64,000 nucleotides of DNA, taken from contig DVIQ01000033.1 in assembly GCA_018711185.1 (NCBI GenBank), positions 37,229 to 101,228 of the forward strand. Reading direction: 5' to 3'. This DNA is from Candidatus Limivivens intestinipullorum (lineage in GTDB: Bacteria; Bacillota; Clostridia; Lachnospirales; Lachnospiraceae). The notes beneath the pieces are model-generated. The model made no database searches. It worked only from the letters and a program-made list of their open reading frames with translations, and was not told the DNA's origin. The position numbers and the translations under genes were made by a program. This document shows, one piece after another, positions 25,963 through 35,900 of the stretch. How positions within the stretch are numbered: position 1 is the first letter of the stretch; the number at the start of each line of letters is the position of its first letter.

Positions 25963-27279
25963 TTACTGCGCGTCCTCCCGCAGCGTTACATCCAGCACCG
26001 TATCCACCGGATCCGGCAGAACGGGGTCCGGTCCCAGGTTCGCGAAGACAATGTCCGGATAGTCGCTGTGTACCCAGCTTGTGGAGATGGGCACCTCCGC
26101 GCCCGTGGCCAGATAGCGGATGCTCTCCACCTGGTCCTTCTCAATTCCCGGCAGCGGCATGGGGCCAATGGTGTTTTCAAAAAGATGGAAGTACAGATGC
26201 CTTCCCTTTCTGGTGATCCTGCCCATATCCGGCTTGGGAAGCCCGGACCGGGTGCAGCCGTAGATGCTCTCGCCGTTGTCCTTCATCCAGCGGCCGATCT
26301 GGGCCAGGCGCTCCAGGGATTCCTTTGGAATCCTTCCCTTCGCGTCCGGTCCCACGTTCAGAATCATATTTCCGCCCTTGGAGACGCACTCCACCAGCTT
26401 TTTGATCAGCATAGGCGCCGGCTTCCAGAAACGATCCGTGGCGTGATAGCCCCAGTTTCCGTTCATGGTCACACAGGCCTCCCACATAAGCTCCCGGCCG
26501 TTTACATCCCGGATGCCGTTTGGCGGAATCATCTGCTCCGGCGTCACAAAATCCCCGTGGTACGGCGTGGGATTTCCCTCCGCCAAAGAGCCGTAGCCCT
26601 CCCCGCTCACTTCCAGCCGGTTATCGATAATCACGCCCGGCTGCAAGGTGCGCACCATATCCATCAGCTCCGTAGCGCGCCACTTTTCGCCCCGCATGTC
26701 GTCGTAGGAGAAATCGAACCACAGAAGATCCAGCTTCCCGTAATTGGTGCAGATCTCCCGGATCTGGTTATGCATGTAATCCAGGTACCGGTTAAAGTCC
26801 CGGCCCTCATTGGTTTCCGCCGGATTATTCCGCATGGGATGGTTCCGGTCCCCGTAGTGGGGATAATCGGGATGATCCCAATCCAGAAGGGTGAAATAAA
26901 GGCCTACCTTCAGCCCTTCCGCACGGACCGCTTCCACGAACTCCTTCACCAGATCCCTGCCGAACTTCGTGTTCGTGGACTTGAAATCCGTGTACTTGGA
27001 ATCGAACAGGCAGAAGCCGTCGTGGTGTTTTGCCGTGAGCACCATGTATTTCATACCGGCCTCTTTCGCCGCCTTCGCCCATTCTCTGGGGTTGTAATCC
27101 ACCGGGTTAAACTCCTCGAAATACTTCTGATACTGCTCTCGCGTCATCTGCTCTGTGCTGCGCACCCATTCGCCTCTGGCCGGAATGGCGTACAGGCCGA
27201 AATGGATGAACATGCCGAAACGTGCCTCACGAAACCATTCGATGCGCTTTTCATACTCTTCTCTGTTAAATTTGTACAT
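25963..27279 (-). CDS. Alpha-L-fucosidase, GH29
   Basis: 438 residues, a single GH29 catalytic barrel: W-F-R-E-A-R-F-G-M-F-I-H-F-G-L-Y at the start, V-L-T-A-K-H-H-D-G-F, and L-L-W-F-D-F, whose Asp is the expected nucleophile. No signal peptide, so it acts in the cytosol on imported fucosylated material. The extra carbohydrate-binding domains of larger GH29 enzymes are missing. It follows the peptide-type importer, suggesting import of fucosylated oligosaccharides or glycopeptides. GAAAGGAG precedes the start. Confidence 0.94.
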   Translation of the reverse strand: MYKFNREEYEKRIEWFREARFGMFIHFGLYAIPARGEWVRSTEQMTREQYQKYFEEFNPVDYNPREWAKAAKEAGMKYMVLTAKHHDGFCLFDSKYTDFKSTNTKFGRDLVKEFVEAVRAEGLKVGLYFTLLDWDHPDYPHYGDRNHPMRNNPAETNEGRDFNRYLDYMHNQIREICTNYGKLDLLWFDFSYDDMRGEKWRATELMDMVRTLQPGVIIDNRLEVSGEGYGSLAEGNPTPYHGDFVTPEQMIPPNGIRDVNGRELMWEACVTMNGNWGYHATDRFWKPAPMLIKKLVECVSKGGNMILNVGPDAKGRIPKESLERLAQIGRWMKDNGESIYGCTRSGLPKPDMGRITRKGRHLYFHLFENTIGPMPLPGIEKDQVESIRYLATGAEVPISTSWVHSDYPDIVFANLGPDPVLPDPVDTVLDVTLREDAQ

Positions 27280-27373
27280 TCGCTCTCCTTTCCCGGCCGC
27301 CTGGGCGTGTTCTCATTGCGGCCGTTTCGAATCTTTTCAGAAGGACCTGCCTCCTGAATCCGTTTCCTTTGTC

Positions 27374-28375
27374 TTAGGGCTGCCCAATCCCGGCGGCTCC
27401 GCTGCGCAGAATATCCGGGAAATGGCATTTTACCGTGTGCCCGGTCCCAACCTCCACGGCCTTAGGCCTCTCCTGCCGGCATTTCTCCTGGCAGTAAGGG
27501 CATCTGGTGTGAAACAGACAGCCCTTTGGCGGATTTACCGGGCTTGGCAGCTCTCCTTCCAGGATAATCCGTTTTTTCTCCTTCGTGGGGTCAGGAACCG
27601 GCACCGCCGACAGCAGCGCCTGGGTGTAGGGGTGCCTCGGGTTTCCGTACAGCTCCTCTCTGGGCGCCGTCTCCACAATGGTTCCAAGGTACATAACGCC
27701 GATGCGGTCGGAGATCATCTCCACAACGCTTAAATCATGGGAGATAAACAGATACGTCAGCTTATATTCCTCCTGGAGCCGACCCAGCAGATTCAATACC
27801 TGGGCCTGAATCGACACATCCAGGGCAGAGACCGGCTCGTCGGCAATGATCAGTCTGGGATTTACCGTCAAAGCCCTGGCAATCCCCACCCGCTGGAGCT
27901 GTCCGCCCGAAAACTCGTGGGGGTAGCGCTCCCCGTGCATGGGCGTCAGGCCCACCACCTCCAGAAGCTCATGAACCTTCTTCAGCCGCTCTCCGGCGCT
28001 CAGCTTCGTATGAATCAGCAGCGGCTCCCCGATCAGATTCTGAATCTTAATCCTGGGATTCAGGGAGCCGTAGGGATCCTGGTAAATCATCTGGATTTCC
28101 TTCCGCAGCGGCCGCATCTGTTTTTCCGTAAAACCGGATATGTCCGTCCCGTGGAACCACACTTCCCCGGAGTCCGGCGTCAGCATATGGTTTACCAGCC
28201 GGCCTGTGGTGGATTTTCCGCACCCGGACTCCCCCACCAGGGAAAAGGTTTCCCCCTCTATAATATCAAAGGAAACGTCGTTTACTGCGTGAACACGGCG
28301 CTTCTGGCCGAACATCCCCTTGCCGGCCTGAAAGGTTTTCACCGCGTGCTTTACGGATACCAGCGCTTCGCTCAT
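27374..28375 (-). CDS. Peptide/oligosaccharide ABC importer ATPase (OppF/DppF type)
   Basis: 333 residues. Walker A G-E-S-G-C-G-K-S-T, signature S-G-G-Q-L-Q-R and Walker B I-I-A-D-E-P are intact. The C-terminal oligopeptide-type tail with a cysteine cluster (G-C-L-F-H-T-R-C-P-Y-C..C) is present. It overlaps its partner ATPase by four bases. The fucosidase that follows suggests a glycan-containing substrate. Confidence 0.95.
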   Translation of the reverse strand: MSEALVSVKHAVKTFQAGKGMFGQKRRVHAVNDVSFDIIEGETFSLVGESGCGKSTTGRLVNHMLTPDSGEVWFHGTDISGFTEKQMRPLRKEIQMIYQDPYGSLNPRIKIQNLIGEPLLIHTKLSAGERLKKVHELLEVVGLTPMHGERYPHEFSGGQLQRVGIARALTVNPRLIIADEPVSALDVSIQAQVLNLLGRLQEEYKLTYLFISHDLSVVEMISDRIGVMYLGTIVETAPREELYGNPRHPYTQALLSAVPVPDPTKEKKRIILEGELPSPVNPPKGCLFHTRCPYCQEKCRQERPKAVEVGTGHTVKCHFPDILRSGAAGIGQP

Positions 28376-29370
28376 GACCGCGCACCCCCTTTTTCGCCGC
28401 CGAACACATGACAGCGGATCTTTCTTGTGGGCGAGCCCAGAACGGCTGTAAGCTCCGGCTCACTTTGACGGCACTTTTCCGTGGCGTACCTGCATCTGGG
28501 GGCAAATTTGCAGCCCTCCGGCATCACGGACAGATCCGGCACGCTGCCCGGGATGGACGGCAGAACCCGGACGCCGCTGCCGATTTTGGGAACCGACGCG
28601 ATCAGGCCTGCGGTATACGGATGCACAGGGTCCGCGAACAGTTCGGTGACCGGCGCCTCCTCCACAATCCGCCCCGCGTACATCACAACCACCCTGGTAC
28701 ACATCTCCGCCACCACGCCCAGATCATGGGTAATCAGAAGAATCCCGCTGTTCCTCTGCTCCTTGATCTCCAGCATCAGCTCCATAATCTGGGCCTGGAT
28801 CGTCACATCCAAAGCCGTGGTGGGCTCGTCGGCAATCATCAGGTCCGGTTCGCAGGACAGGGCCATGGCGATCATCACGCGCTGGCTCATCCCGCCGGAA
28901 AGCTGGTGCGGATAGCTTTTCAGCGTCCGGTCCGCGTCCGGGATTCCCACCGCCTCCAGAACCTGGCGGGCGCGCGCCCTGGCCCCTTCCCGTCCGCATT
29001 TGTTGTGGAGAAGAATCGCCTCGGTAAGCTGCCTTTCCACCCGCATGCAGGGATTTAAAGAGCTCATGGGATTCTGGAAAATCATGGACACATCCCGGCC
29101 TCTCACGGAACGCATCTCTTTCCTGGAAAGCTTCAGCAGATCCCTTCCGTGAAGCCATGCCTCCCCCTGCGTCACGCGCCCGGAAGTCCCCATGAGAAGG
29201 CCCATAATGGACAGAGCCGTCACCGTCTTTCCGCATCCGGACTCTCCCACCAGTCCGAGCACTTCGCCCTTGCGGATGGAAAAGGACACATCGCTGACCG
29301 CGGTGACGAATCCTTTTTCCCGTTTAAACTCCGTGCGGAGATTCCTCACCTCCAACAATTTCTCAGCCAT
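28372..29370 (-). CDS. Peptide/oligosaccharide ABC importer ATPase (OppD/DppD type)
   Basis: About 332 residues with Walker A G-E-S-G-C-G-K-T, signature L-S-G-G-M-S-Q-R, Walker B L-M-I-A-D-E-P-T and the C-terminal cysteine cluster of OppD proteins. ATG 29370 (M-A-E-K-L-L-E-V-R) has AGGAGG six bases upstream; the longer frame to 29439 overlaps the permease gene and is rejected. Confidence 0.95.
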   Translation of the reverse strand: MAEKLLEVRNLRTEFKREKGFVTAVSDVSFSIRKGEVLGLVGESGCGKTVTALSIMGLLMGTSGRVTQGEAWLHGRDLLKLSRKEMRSVRGRDVSMIFQNPMSSLNPCMRVERQLTEAILLHNKCGREGARARARQVLEAVGIPDADRTLKSYPHQLSGGMSQRVMIAMALSCEPDLMIADEPTTALDVTIQAQIMELMLEIKEQRNSGILLITHDLGVVAEMCTRVVVMYAGRIVEEAPVTELFADPVHPYTAGLIASVPKIGSGVRVLPSIPGSVPDLSVMPEGCKFAPRCRYATEKCRQSEPELTAVLGSPTRKIRCHVFGGEKGGARS

Positions 29371-29380
29371 GTGCTTCCTC

Positions 29381-30268
29381 CTATTTGATCTTGGGATCCA
29401 GTGTGTCCCGCAGACCGTCTCCCAGCAAATTAAAAGCAAGTACGGTAAGAAAAATCAAAACGCCCGGAAACAGCACAATATGCGGAGCCGTCACAAGATA
29501 ATTTCTTCCCTGAGACAGCATGGAGCCCCACTCCGGTTCCGTGACATTGGCTCCGAAGCCAAGGAAGCTTAAGGAAGCCGCCGCCAGGATTGCCGTGCCG
29601 ATCCGCATGGTAAAGTTCACGATCAAAGACTGCACCGCCCCCGGGAAAATGTGAACCCACAGAATCCGCCTGTCCCGGCAGCCAAGAGAACGGGCCACCT
29701 CCACATAGAGGGCTTCCTTTTCCGTCAGAGTCGCGCTTCGGGCCAGCCGGGCCACCGAAGGCACCGTAAAAACCGCCACCGCGATAACCACATTGATCAC
29801 GCCGGGGCCGATAATGGCTACCACGGCGATGGCCAGAAGGATATCCGGGAAAGCGAAAAGGATGTCCGCCCCCCGCATGACAACGGATTCTATAATGCCG
29901 CCGTAATATCCTGCCAGCAGTCCCAGTACCGCCCCGATTACCGTGCCGATGGTCACCGCCGCGAGCGCCGTGAACACGGAAAGGCGGGTTCCCACCATAA
30001 GCCTGCTGAAAACGTCTCTGCCAAACTCATCCGTTCCCCACCAGTGTTCCGGGCTGGGTCCCTGAAGCAGCGCCGTGTAATCCGGCGTCGCCGCGTCATA
30101 GGGAACAATATACGGCGCGAAAATCCCCATGAAAAGAATAAACAAAATAAATACAAGGGAGATGACCGCCGCTTTCCTTTTCAGGAACTTTTTTATAAAA
30201 GCCTTCGTCCTGCTCTGGGCTTTGGGGAGCTCCTCCGGGGAAATTACTCCGTTTTCCATATCCGCCAT
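29381..30268 (-). CDS. ABC importer permease (DppC type)
   Basis: 295 residues, an N-terminal cytoplasmic segment and six membrane helices with the permease loop (E-A-L-Y-V-E-V-A-R-S-L-G-C..I-L-W-V-H-I-F-P). It pairs with the DppB-type permease encoded 13 bases upstream. GAGGAGGTG precedes the start. Confidence 0.95.
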   Translation of the reverse strand: MADMENGVISPEELPKAQSRTKAFIKKFLKRKAAVISLVFILFILFMGIFAPYIVPYDAATPDYTALLQGPSPEHWWGTDEFGRDVFSRLMVGTRLSVFTALAAVTIGTVIGAVLGLLAGYYGGIIESVVMRGADILFAFPDILLAIAVVAIIGPGVINVVIAVAVFTVPSVARLARSATLTEKEALYVEVARSLGCRDRRILWVHIFPGAVQSLIVNFTMRIGTAILAAASLSFLGFGANVTEPEWGSMLSQGRNYLVTAPHIVLFPGVLIFLTVLAFNLLGDGLRDTLDPKIK

Positions 30269-30281
30269 CCGGGCACCTCCT

Positions 30282-31202
30282 CTAACTGTATCTTATTTTG
30301 GGATCCAGAACGCCGTAAAGCAGATCCACAATCAGATTCACCACGATATATTCCACCGCGAAAAACAGCAGAAGCGCCTGCACCACCTTGTAATCCCTGG
30401 AATTAATGGAGTCCACCAGAAGACGTCCGAGTCCGTTGATGGAGAAAACCGTCTCCACCATCACAGAGCCGGAGAGCAGGCCGCCGATCTGAAGCCCCGT
30501 CACCGTTACCACCTGGATCAGCGAATTTCGAAAGGCGTGGCGCATAATCACGAAATACTCGCCCAAACCCTTGGCCCTGGCCGTGCGGACATAGTCCTCC
30601 TGGAGATTTTCCAGCATGGAGGAGCGGGTAAACCTGGCGAGAATCGCCATCACTCCGGCTCCCATGGTCAGGGACGGCAGGATGTAGCTCTGCCAGGAAC
30701 CCAGCCCCGATGTGGGAAGCAGTCCGAGCTGTACGGAAAAGAGCTGCATCAGCATAAGCCCCAGCCAGAAGCTGGGCGCGGAGATCCCGCAGATCGCCAC
30801 GACCATTCCAAAATAGTCCGTCAGCTTTCCCCGGTTCACCGCGGAGACAATGCCGATTACCGTGCCGATCAGAACGGCCCAGACAATGGAACAGATGGTC
30901 AGCATAATCGTAGGGCCGAAGCGCGGCGCTATGGTATCAATGACACTTGCCCCGTTTCGGGTGGATTCTCCCAGATCACCGGTGAAAATCCCTTTCATAT
31001 AATCCACATATTGAACCAGAAGCGGGTCGTTCAGCCCCATCTCCTCCCGAAGCAAATCCACCTGATCCTGGGTTGCCTGCATGCCAAGCTGAAGACGCAC
31101 CGGATCTCCCGGCAGCATATGGATATACATAAAAACCAAAAAGGAAACCACAAGCAAAAGAGGAATCGCGCTTAATATTCGTTTGACGCAGTAACGAGCC
31201 AT
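30282..31202 (-). CDS. ABC importer permease (DppB type)
   Basis: 306 residues with six membrane helices and the DppB hallmarks (M-L-P-G-D-P near the N-terminus, Y-V-R-T-A-R-A-K-G-L, R-H-A-F-R-N-S-L). First gene of a seven-gene operon (DppB-, DppC-, OppD-, OppF-type, GH29, cutC, transglutaminase-like). No substrate-binding protein is encoded with it. GGGAGGACAGG precedes ATG 31202. Confidence 0.95.
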   Translation of the reverse strand: MARYCVKRILSAIPLLLVVSFLVFMYIHMLPGDPVRLQLGMQATQDQVDLLREEMGLNDPLLVQYVDYMKGIFTGDLGESTRNGASVIDTIAPRFGPTIMLTICSIVWAVLIGTVIGIVSAVNRGKLTDYFGMVVAICGISAPSFWLGLMLMQLFSVQLGLLPTSGLGSWQSYILPSLTMGAGVMAILARFTRSSMLENLQEDYVRTARAKGLGEYFVIMRHAFRNSLIQVVTVTGLQIGGLLSGSVMVETVFSINGLGRLLVDSINSRDYKVVQALLLFFAVEYIVVNLIVDLLYGVLDPKIRYS

Positions 31203-31394
31203 ATCCTGTCCTCCCAGTACATGAACAAAAATCTGCCGGGCTCATCGCGCAAGAAAAGCAGCCTTCTCTGTGGGAGAGAGGGCCGCCCTGATACGAAACG
31301 CCATCGTTTCATGTCCCTGTCTGATTAGCCCAACGGCATTCCGGCAGCGGGGTATACCGGCTCCTGAAGCAATTTCTTCAAACGTATTACCTTC

Positions 31395-31423
31395 AATATA
31401 GCATTTGCCCGATTCGTTGTCAA
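31395..31423 (-). promoter_or_regulatory. Promoter of the peptide-type ABC/fucosidase operon
   Basis: TTGACA (31418-31423) and TATATT (31395-31400) with exactly 17 bp between on the minus strand. The resulting leader is about 185 bases and contains a small GAAACG..CGTTTC hairpin; no known riboswitch was recognised in it. Confidence 0.75.
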
Positions 31424-31427
31424 TCGA

Positions 31428-31481
31428 TTGTTACAGTTCGGCCTTGCGCAGCATGTGCGCAGGGGCTGAACTGTTACAATC
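31428..31481. repeat. Dispersed palindromic element, short form
   Basis: TTGTTACAGTTCGGCC...GGGGCTGAACTGTTACA ends around the GCGCAGCATGTGCGC core; the middle segment of the long form is missing. It sits between the end of the methyltransferase gene and the upstream edge of the ABC operon promoter. Confidence 0.8.
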
Positions 31482-31483
31482 AA

Positions 31484-32938
31484 TTACTGAAGCCTCCAGC
31501 CCGCCAGGTACTTGTTTTTCAGAAGACCGCCGGTAAGCTTTCCCCAGCCCAGCGGATAACCGTCCACGCAGACAAGCTGCCAGCCCTTGGGCCGGCCCGC
31601 GGGCACATCGTCCACAGACACGGTCTCGCCCCTCAGATAGCGGTATACCCGCTCATCCGTCCTGGAAAAACGCATGGCACAGCCGTATTCCCTTCCGGAG
31701 AGCGCCATCGCCAGAGACTGACTCGGCTCAAATCTTCCTTTGCGTATTTCACCCAGATACAGGCCGCAGCGCAGAAACCGCAGACCCGAAAGCCGGGTCC
31801 GGCAGTCCGGCATATAATAGGCCTGTCCTCCCCGCACCTCGATCCGTGACCAGTCCGGCGCTCCGGCAAAATCCCGGAAAAACGCTTCAAGGGCCGCCTT
31901 CGCTTCCGCGTCTCCCCGAAAAACACCCTCTTTTTCCGCGGAAAACAGCCTTCTTTTTTCACAGGCCACACTTTTTCCGTCCTCCGGCACAGGATCCGGT
32001 CCCTCTTTTTGAAGGAGCGCCAGGAAATGGCCCTCGCCGGGAAGCTTATGGGGCCAGACGCGGGCGCAGCGCTCCAGAGGCGCCCTGGCTCCTCCTCTGA
32101 CCAGATCCGGCCGGCCCGGAGCGAAATAACCGGCCCTTCCTGCCGCCTCTCCCTCCATGGGCGTCACCGGCAGAAGCGCAAATTCCGGATGTTTTTCCAG
32201 AAAATCCGCGATAACCTCCTCGTTTTCCAACGGCGAAAACGTGCAGGTGGAGTACAAAAGCCTTCCTCCCGGCCGCAGCATTCTGGCCGCCTGGCTCAGA
32301 ATCTCTTTCTGCTGCTTCGCGCAGTCGGCGGGCTTATCGGGATACCAGGCCCTGGCCACCTCCGGCGCCTTCCGGAACATGCCCTCCCCGGAGCAGGGGG
32401 CGTCCACAAGAATCCGGTCAAAAAACTCCGGGAACTGGCCCGCAAGCTTCGCGGGCACTTCATTCAGCACCAACCCATTGGAAATTCCGAAAACCTCGAT
32501 ATTTTTCAGCAGGGCCTTTGCCCTGGAAGCGCTGATGTCGTTTGCCGCCAGCAAACCTTTTCCCTGAAGCCTTGCTCCAAGCTCCGTAGCTTTTCCACCC
32601 GGCGCGGCGCACAGGTCCAGAATCCGCTCTCCCGGGCGCGCCCCCAGGACGGAGGCCGGTGTCATGGCGCTTGGCTCCTGAAGATAATAAAGCCCGGCGT
32701 AATAGAACGCGTGTCTGGACGCCTGATCCTGTTCCAGATAATAAAACCCGTTATCCGTCCATGGAATCGGCTCCAAATGAAACGGCGCAAGCTTTTGGAA
32801 TTCCTCCGGGCTGATTTTCAGGGTATTGACCCGCAGTCCATATTTCCGCGGCTCCTCATAGCTGTCAAGGAACGCCTGGTACTCATCGCCCAGCATTTCC
32901 TTCATTGTTTCCAAAAATTCCTCCGGTAATTTTATCAT
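31484..32938 (-). CDS. RsmF/RsmB-NOP family RNA m5C methyltransferase
   Basis: 484 residues. The catalytic domain holds the SAM-binding L-D-L-C-A-A-P-G-G-K-A-T-E, the motif D-A-P-C-S-G-E-G-M-F-R-K and the catalytic-Cys motif Y-S-T-C-T-F-S-P-L-E-N-E. RsmF-type extensions follow. It probably methylates cytosine in 16S rRNA. ATG 32938 has GGAG upstream. It lies four bases after the FtsX permease gene, an unusual pairing for an rRNA enzyme. Confidence 0.93.
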   Translation of the reverse strand: MIKLPEEFLETMKEMLGDEYQAFLDSYEEPRKYGLRVNTLKISPEEFQKLAPFHLEPIPWTDNGFYYLEQDQASRHAFYYAGLYYLQEPSAMTPASVLGARPGERILDLCAAPGGKATELGARLQGKGLLAANDISASRAKALLKNIEVFGISNGLVLNEVPAKLAGQFPEFFDRILVDAPCSGEGMFRKAPEVARAWYPDKPADCAKQQKEILSQAARMLRPGGRLLYSTCTFSPLENEEVIADFLEKHPEFALLPVTPMEGEAAGRAGYFAPGRPDLVRGGARAPLERCARVWPHKLPGEGHFLALLQKEGPDPVPEDGKSVACEKRRLFSAEKEGVFRGDAEAKAALEAFFRDFAGAPDWSRIEVRGGQAYYMPDCRTRLSGLRFLRCGLYLGEIRKGRFEPSQSLAMALSGREYGCAMRFSRTDERVYRYLRGETVSVDDVPAGRPKGWQLVCVDGYPLGWGKLTGGLLKNKYLAGWRLQ

Positions 32939-32942
32939 ACTC

Positions 32943-35900
32943 TTACTCCACACTTTTTAAAGATTCCACCATGTCGATTTTCTTCAGCCGGAAATGCATT
33001 ACCACGTTCACCAGCGCGGAAAACGCGCAGGTTATCAAAAACGAGACGAGATAACTCAACGGCTTTACCTCCCGCCCGAACATACAGTCGTCGATCTCCA
33101 CGGTCTGCACGGTATACATCAGCAGCACATAGCCCAACGCGATTCCCAGGAGCGCGCCGATTACGGTCAGCAGGATATTCTCCCGGTACATATAGGCCGA
33201 AACCTCCCGGTCGTAAAAGCCCAGCACCTTCAAAGTGGCGAGCTCTCTCTGGCGCTCGCTGATATTGATGTTATTCAGGTTGTACAGAACCACCAGGGCC
33301 AGCAGTCCAGCGGAGATAATGATCACCACGATTACCAGGTCCAGCGCCCCCAGCATATCGTTAAGCTGGCTGCTGATGCTGCTGGTATAGCTGATGCTCA
33401 GGGCGGCGTCCTCCCGAAGCAGCCGGCGTCCCACCTGCTCGATGTCCGTCTGCTCCGTCAAATCCGTAGAGATCAGGATATTGTTGTATTCCGGCGTCTC
33501 CCCGAACAGCTCCATGTACAGAGCCGGAGACAGGTAGGCGTAGTGCAGCATATAGTTTTCGCATATGGCGGATATGGTCACTGAGATTTCCCGGCCGGGC
33601 TCCGGCTCCATGGTAATCTCGTCTCCCACCTCCGCGCCCAGAAGCTTCGCGGTCTTTTCAGAGAGAATCAAGCCGCTGTCATCCAGAGAATATTCTTCTT
33701 GGGTAATCCGGTCCCGCAGATGAACAAATTCCTCAAAACCGTCCAGCCGCTCCGGAACCATCAGGTAAACGTCCCGGCTTCCTTCGCTTCCCCGCATGGT
33801 CATGTTCTTCATGTAAGCCTTCATGGCCCCTGTGATATTCGTGTTTTCCTGTATGGCCGCGTCCAGAGCCTCTTTCTCCGCTTCGCCCGCGTCCTCATCC
33901 AGAATCACCGCGGCTTCGTAAACCTGGATTTCACTGTATTGGATCACCGCGATATCCATAATGCAGTCCCTGAGTCCAAATCCCACCACTAGAAGCGCCA
34001 TGCAGCCTCCGATTCCGAATATGGTCATAAAAAACCTCTTTTTATAGCGGAAAAGGTTTCGTATCGTGGATTTCCAGGTAAAATTCAGATGATTCCAAAT
34101 GAAGCCGATCCGCTCCAAAAGAACCCGTTTGCCTTCTTTTGGGGAAGGCGGCCGCATCAGCACCGCCGGAGTCGCCAAAAGCTCCTTATAGCAGGCCGAT
34201 ATGGCGGCAAGTGTCGTACAAGCCACTGCGAGCACCGTCGCCAGTCCCGCGGAATCCATCTGATAAGGAAGTACCAGAGCGTCCATATGCGTATACATGA
34301 TTCCGTACGCCTCAATGATAACAAACGGCAGAAACTTCTGTCCAAACAGAGCTCCCACGATGCTTCCGCTGATGGTTGCCAGCAGCGCGTAGTTAATATA
34401 TTTCATAGCGATGGAAATCTTTCCATAGCCCAGGGCTTTCAGCGTACCGATCTGGGTCCGCTCTTCCTCCACCATCCGCGTCATGGTCGTCAGACTGATC
34501 AGCGCGGCAACCAGGAAAAACATCACCGGGAACACCTGCGCAATGCTGGCCATACGGTCCGTGTTGTCCGAATATCCGGTGTAATCTGTATCGTCCGCCC
34601 TGGTGGTGATGGACCATTCCGGCATTTCAATGTCCGCGATTTCCGCTTCCGCGTCCTCCAAGTCCGCCCTGGCGTCCGCGATCTCCTTCTCGCCGTCCGC
34701 GATCTCGGCTTCCGCCTCCGCTTTCGCGTCCTCGTATTCCTGGCGGGCATCCGCCAGCTTCTGTTCGTTCTCGGCCAGCTCCGCCTCGCCGTCCGCGATC
34801 TCAGACTCCGCATCCGCGATCTGCTGCTCGCCGTCCGCAAGCTCCTGCTCTGCCTGGGCAAGGTCCGCCTCCGCCTGCGTAAGCTGCGCTTCCCCTGAGG
34901 AAATCTGGCTCCAGCCGTCCGTAAGCTGGGCCGCTCCGCTGTCTGCCTGGGCCTGTGCCGCGTTTAACTGGGCCTCCTGGGCATAATATTCCTCCCAGGC
35001 CGCGTCAAGCTGCGCTCTGGCATCGGCAAGCTGCTGCCGCCCGGACGCCACCTCTTCTTTCTGGGCTTCCAGGGAAAGTCTTGCCGTATTGATCTGGGAT
35101 TCCGCCGCGTCAAGCTCGTTCTGGGTCGCCTCAAGCTGCTGCCGCGTCTGCTCAAGCTGAGGCTGCGCCGCTTCCAGGGCCGCCTGCCCCTCCGGGCTTG
35201 CCGCCGCGGCAGCTTCCAGCTGAGACTTCTGGCTTTCATATTCTGACCAGCCCAGGGAAAGCTGCGTGCGCCCCTCCTCAATCTGAGCGGCCTGCTGGTC
35301 CAGCTCATCCTCTGCCTGGGTAATCGCCGCCTCTGCCTCCGCAAGCTGGGCATTCGTCGTCTCAGCGTTGGCCGCGTAATCCGCTTCATTGGAATCCAGG
35401 GTCTCCCTGGCCTGGGCCAGCTGTGCCCAGCCGTCTGCGAGCTGAGCCGCGGAAGTGTCATATTCCGCCTGGCTGCTGTTCAGAGTCTGCCGGTTGCTCT
35501 CAATCTCCTGGCGGCCGCTTTCCAGCTCCGTGTACCCGGAATCGATTTCCTGCCTGGCGTCCTCCAGTTTCTGACGGTTTTCTTCCAGCTCCTGCTTCGC
35601 GTCCTCCAGCTCCTGACGTCCTTCCTCAAGCTGCTGCTCCCCGTCCGCGATCTCGGACTCCGCTTCCGCGAGCTCCGATTCCGCTTCAAGGCGGCCTTCC
35701 TCAAGTTCAGACTCCGCCTGGGCAAGCTCATCCCAGCCGTCCTGAAGTTCCGACTCCGCCTCCGCCACGATCTCGTCGCGGCGCGCCTGACAGCGAACCT
35801 CCTCGATCCCTTCCACCTGGGCCTCCACTTCGTCGATCAGAGCCTCGTATTCATCCGAGAAAGCCAGAAGCTCCTTCGCCCCTTCCGCTTCCATCCAGAT

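Noticed and set aside
31203..31394. T-box or other leader riboswitch in the ABC operon leader
   Set aside because: No T-box core or other known motif was recognised in the ~185-base leader; only a small hairpin is visible.
34600..35800. Apparent DNA repeats suggesting a tandem array or CRISPR-like structure
   Set aside because: They are degenerate codons of a heptad-repeat coiled coil in the FtsX permease; there are no constant repeats with unique spacers.
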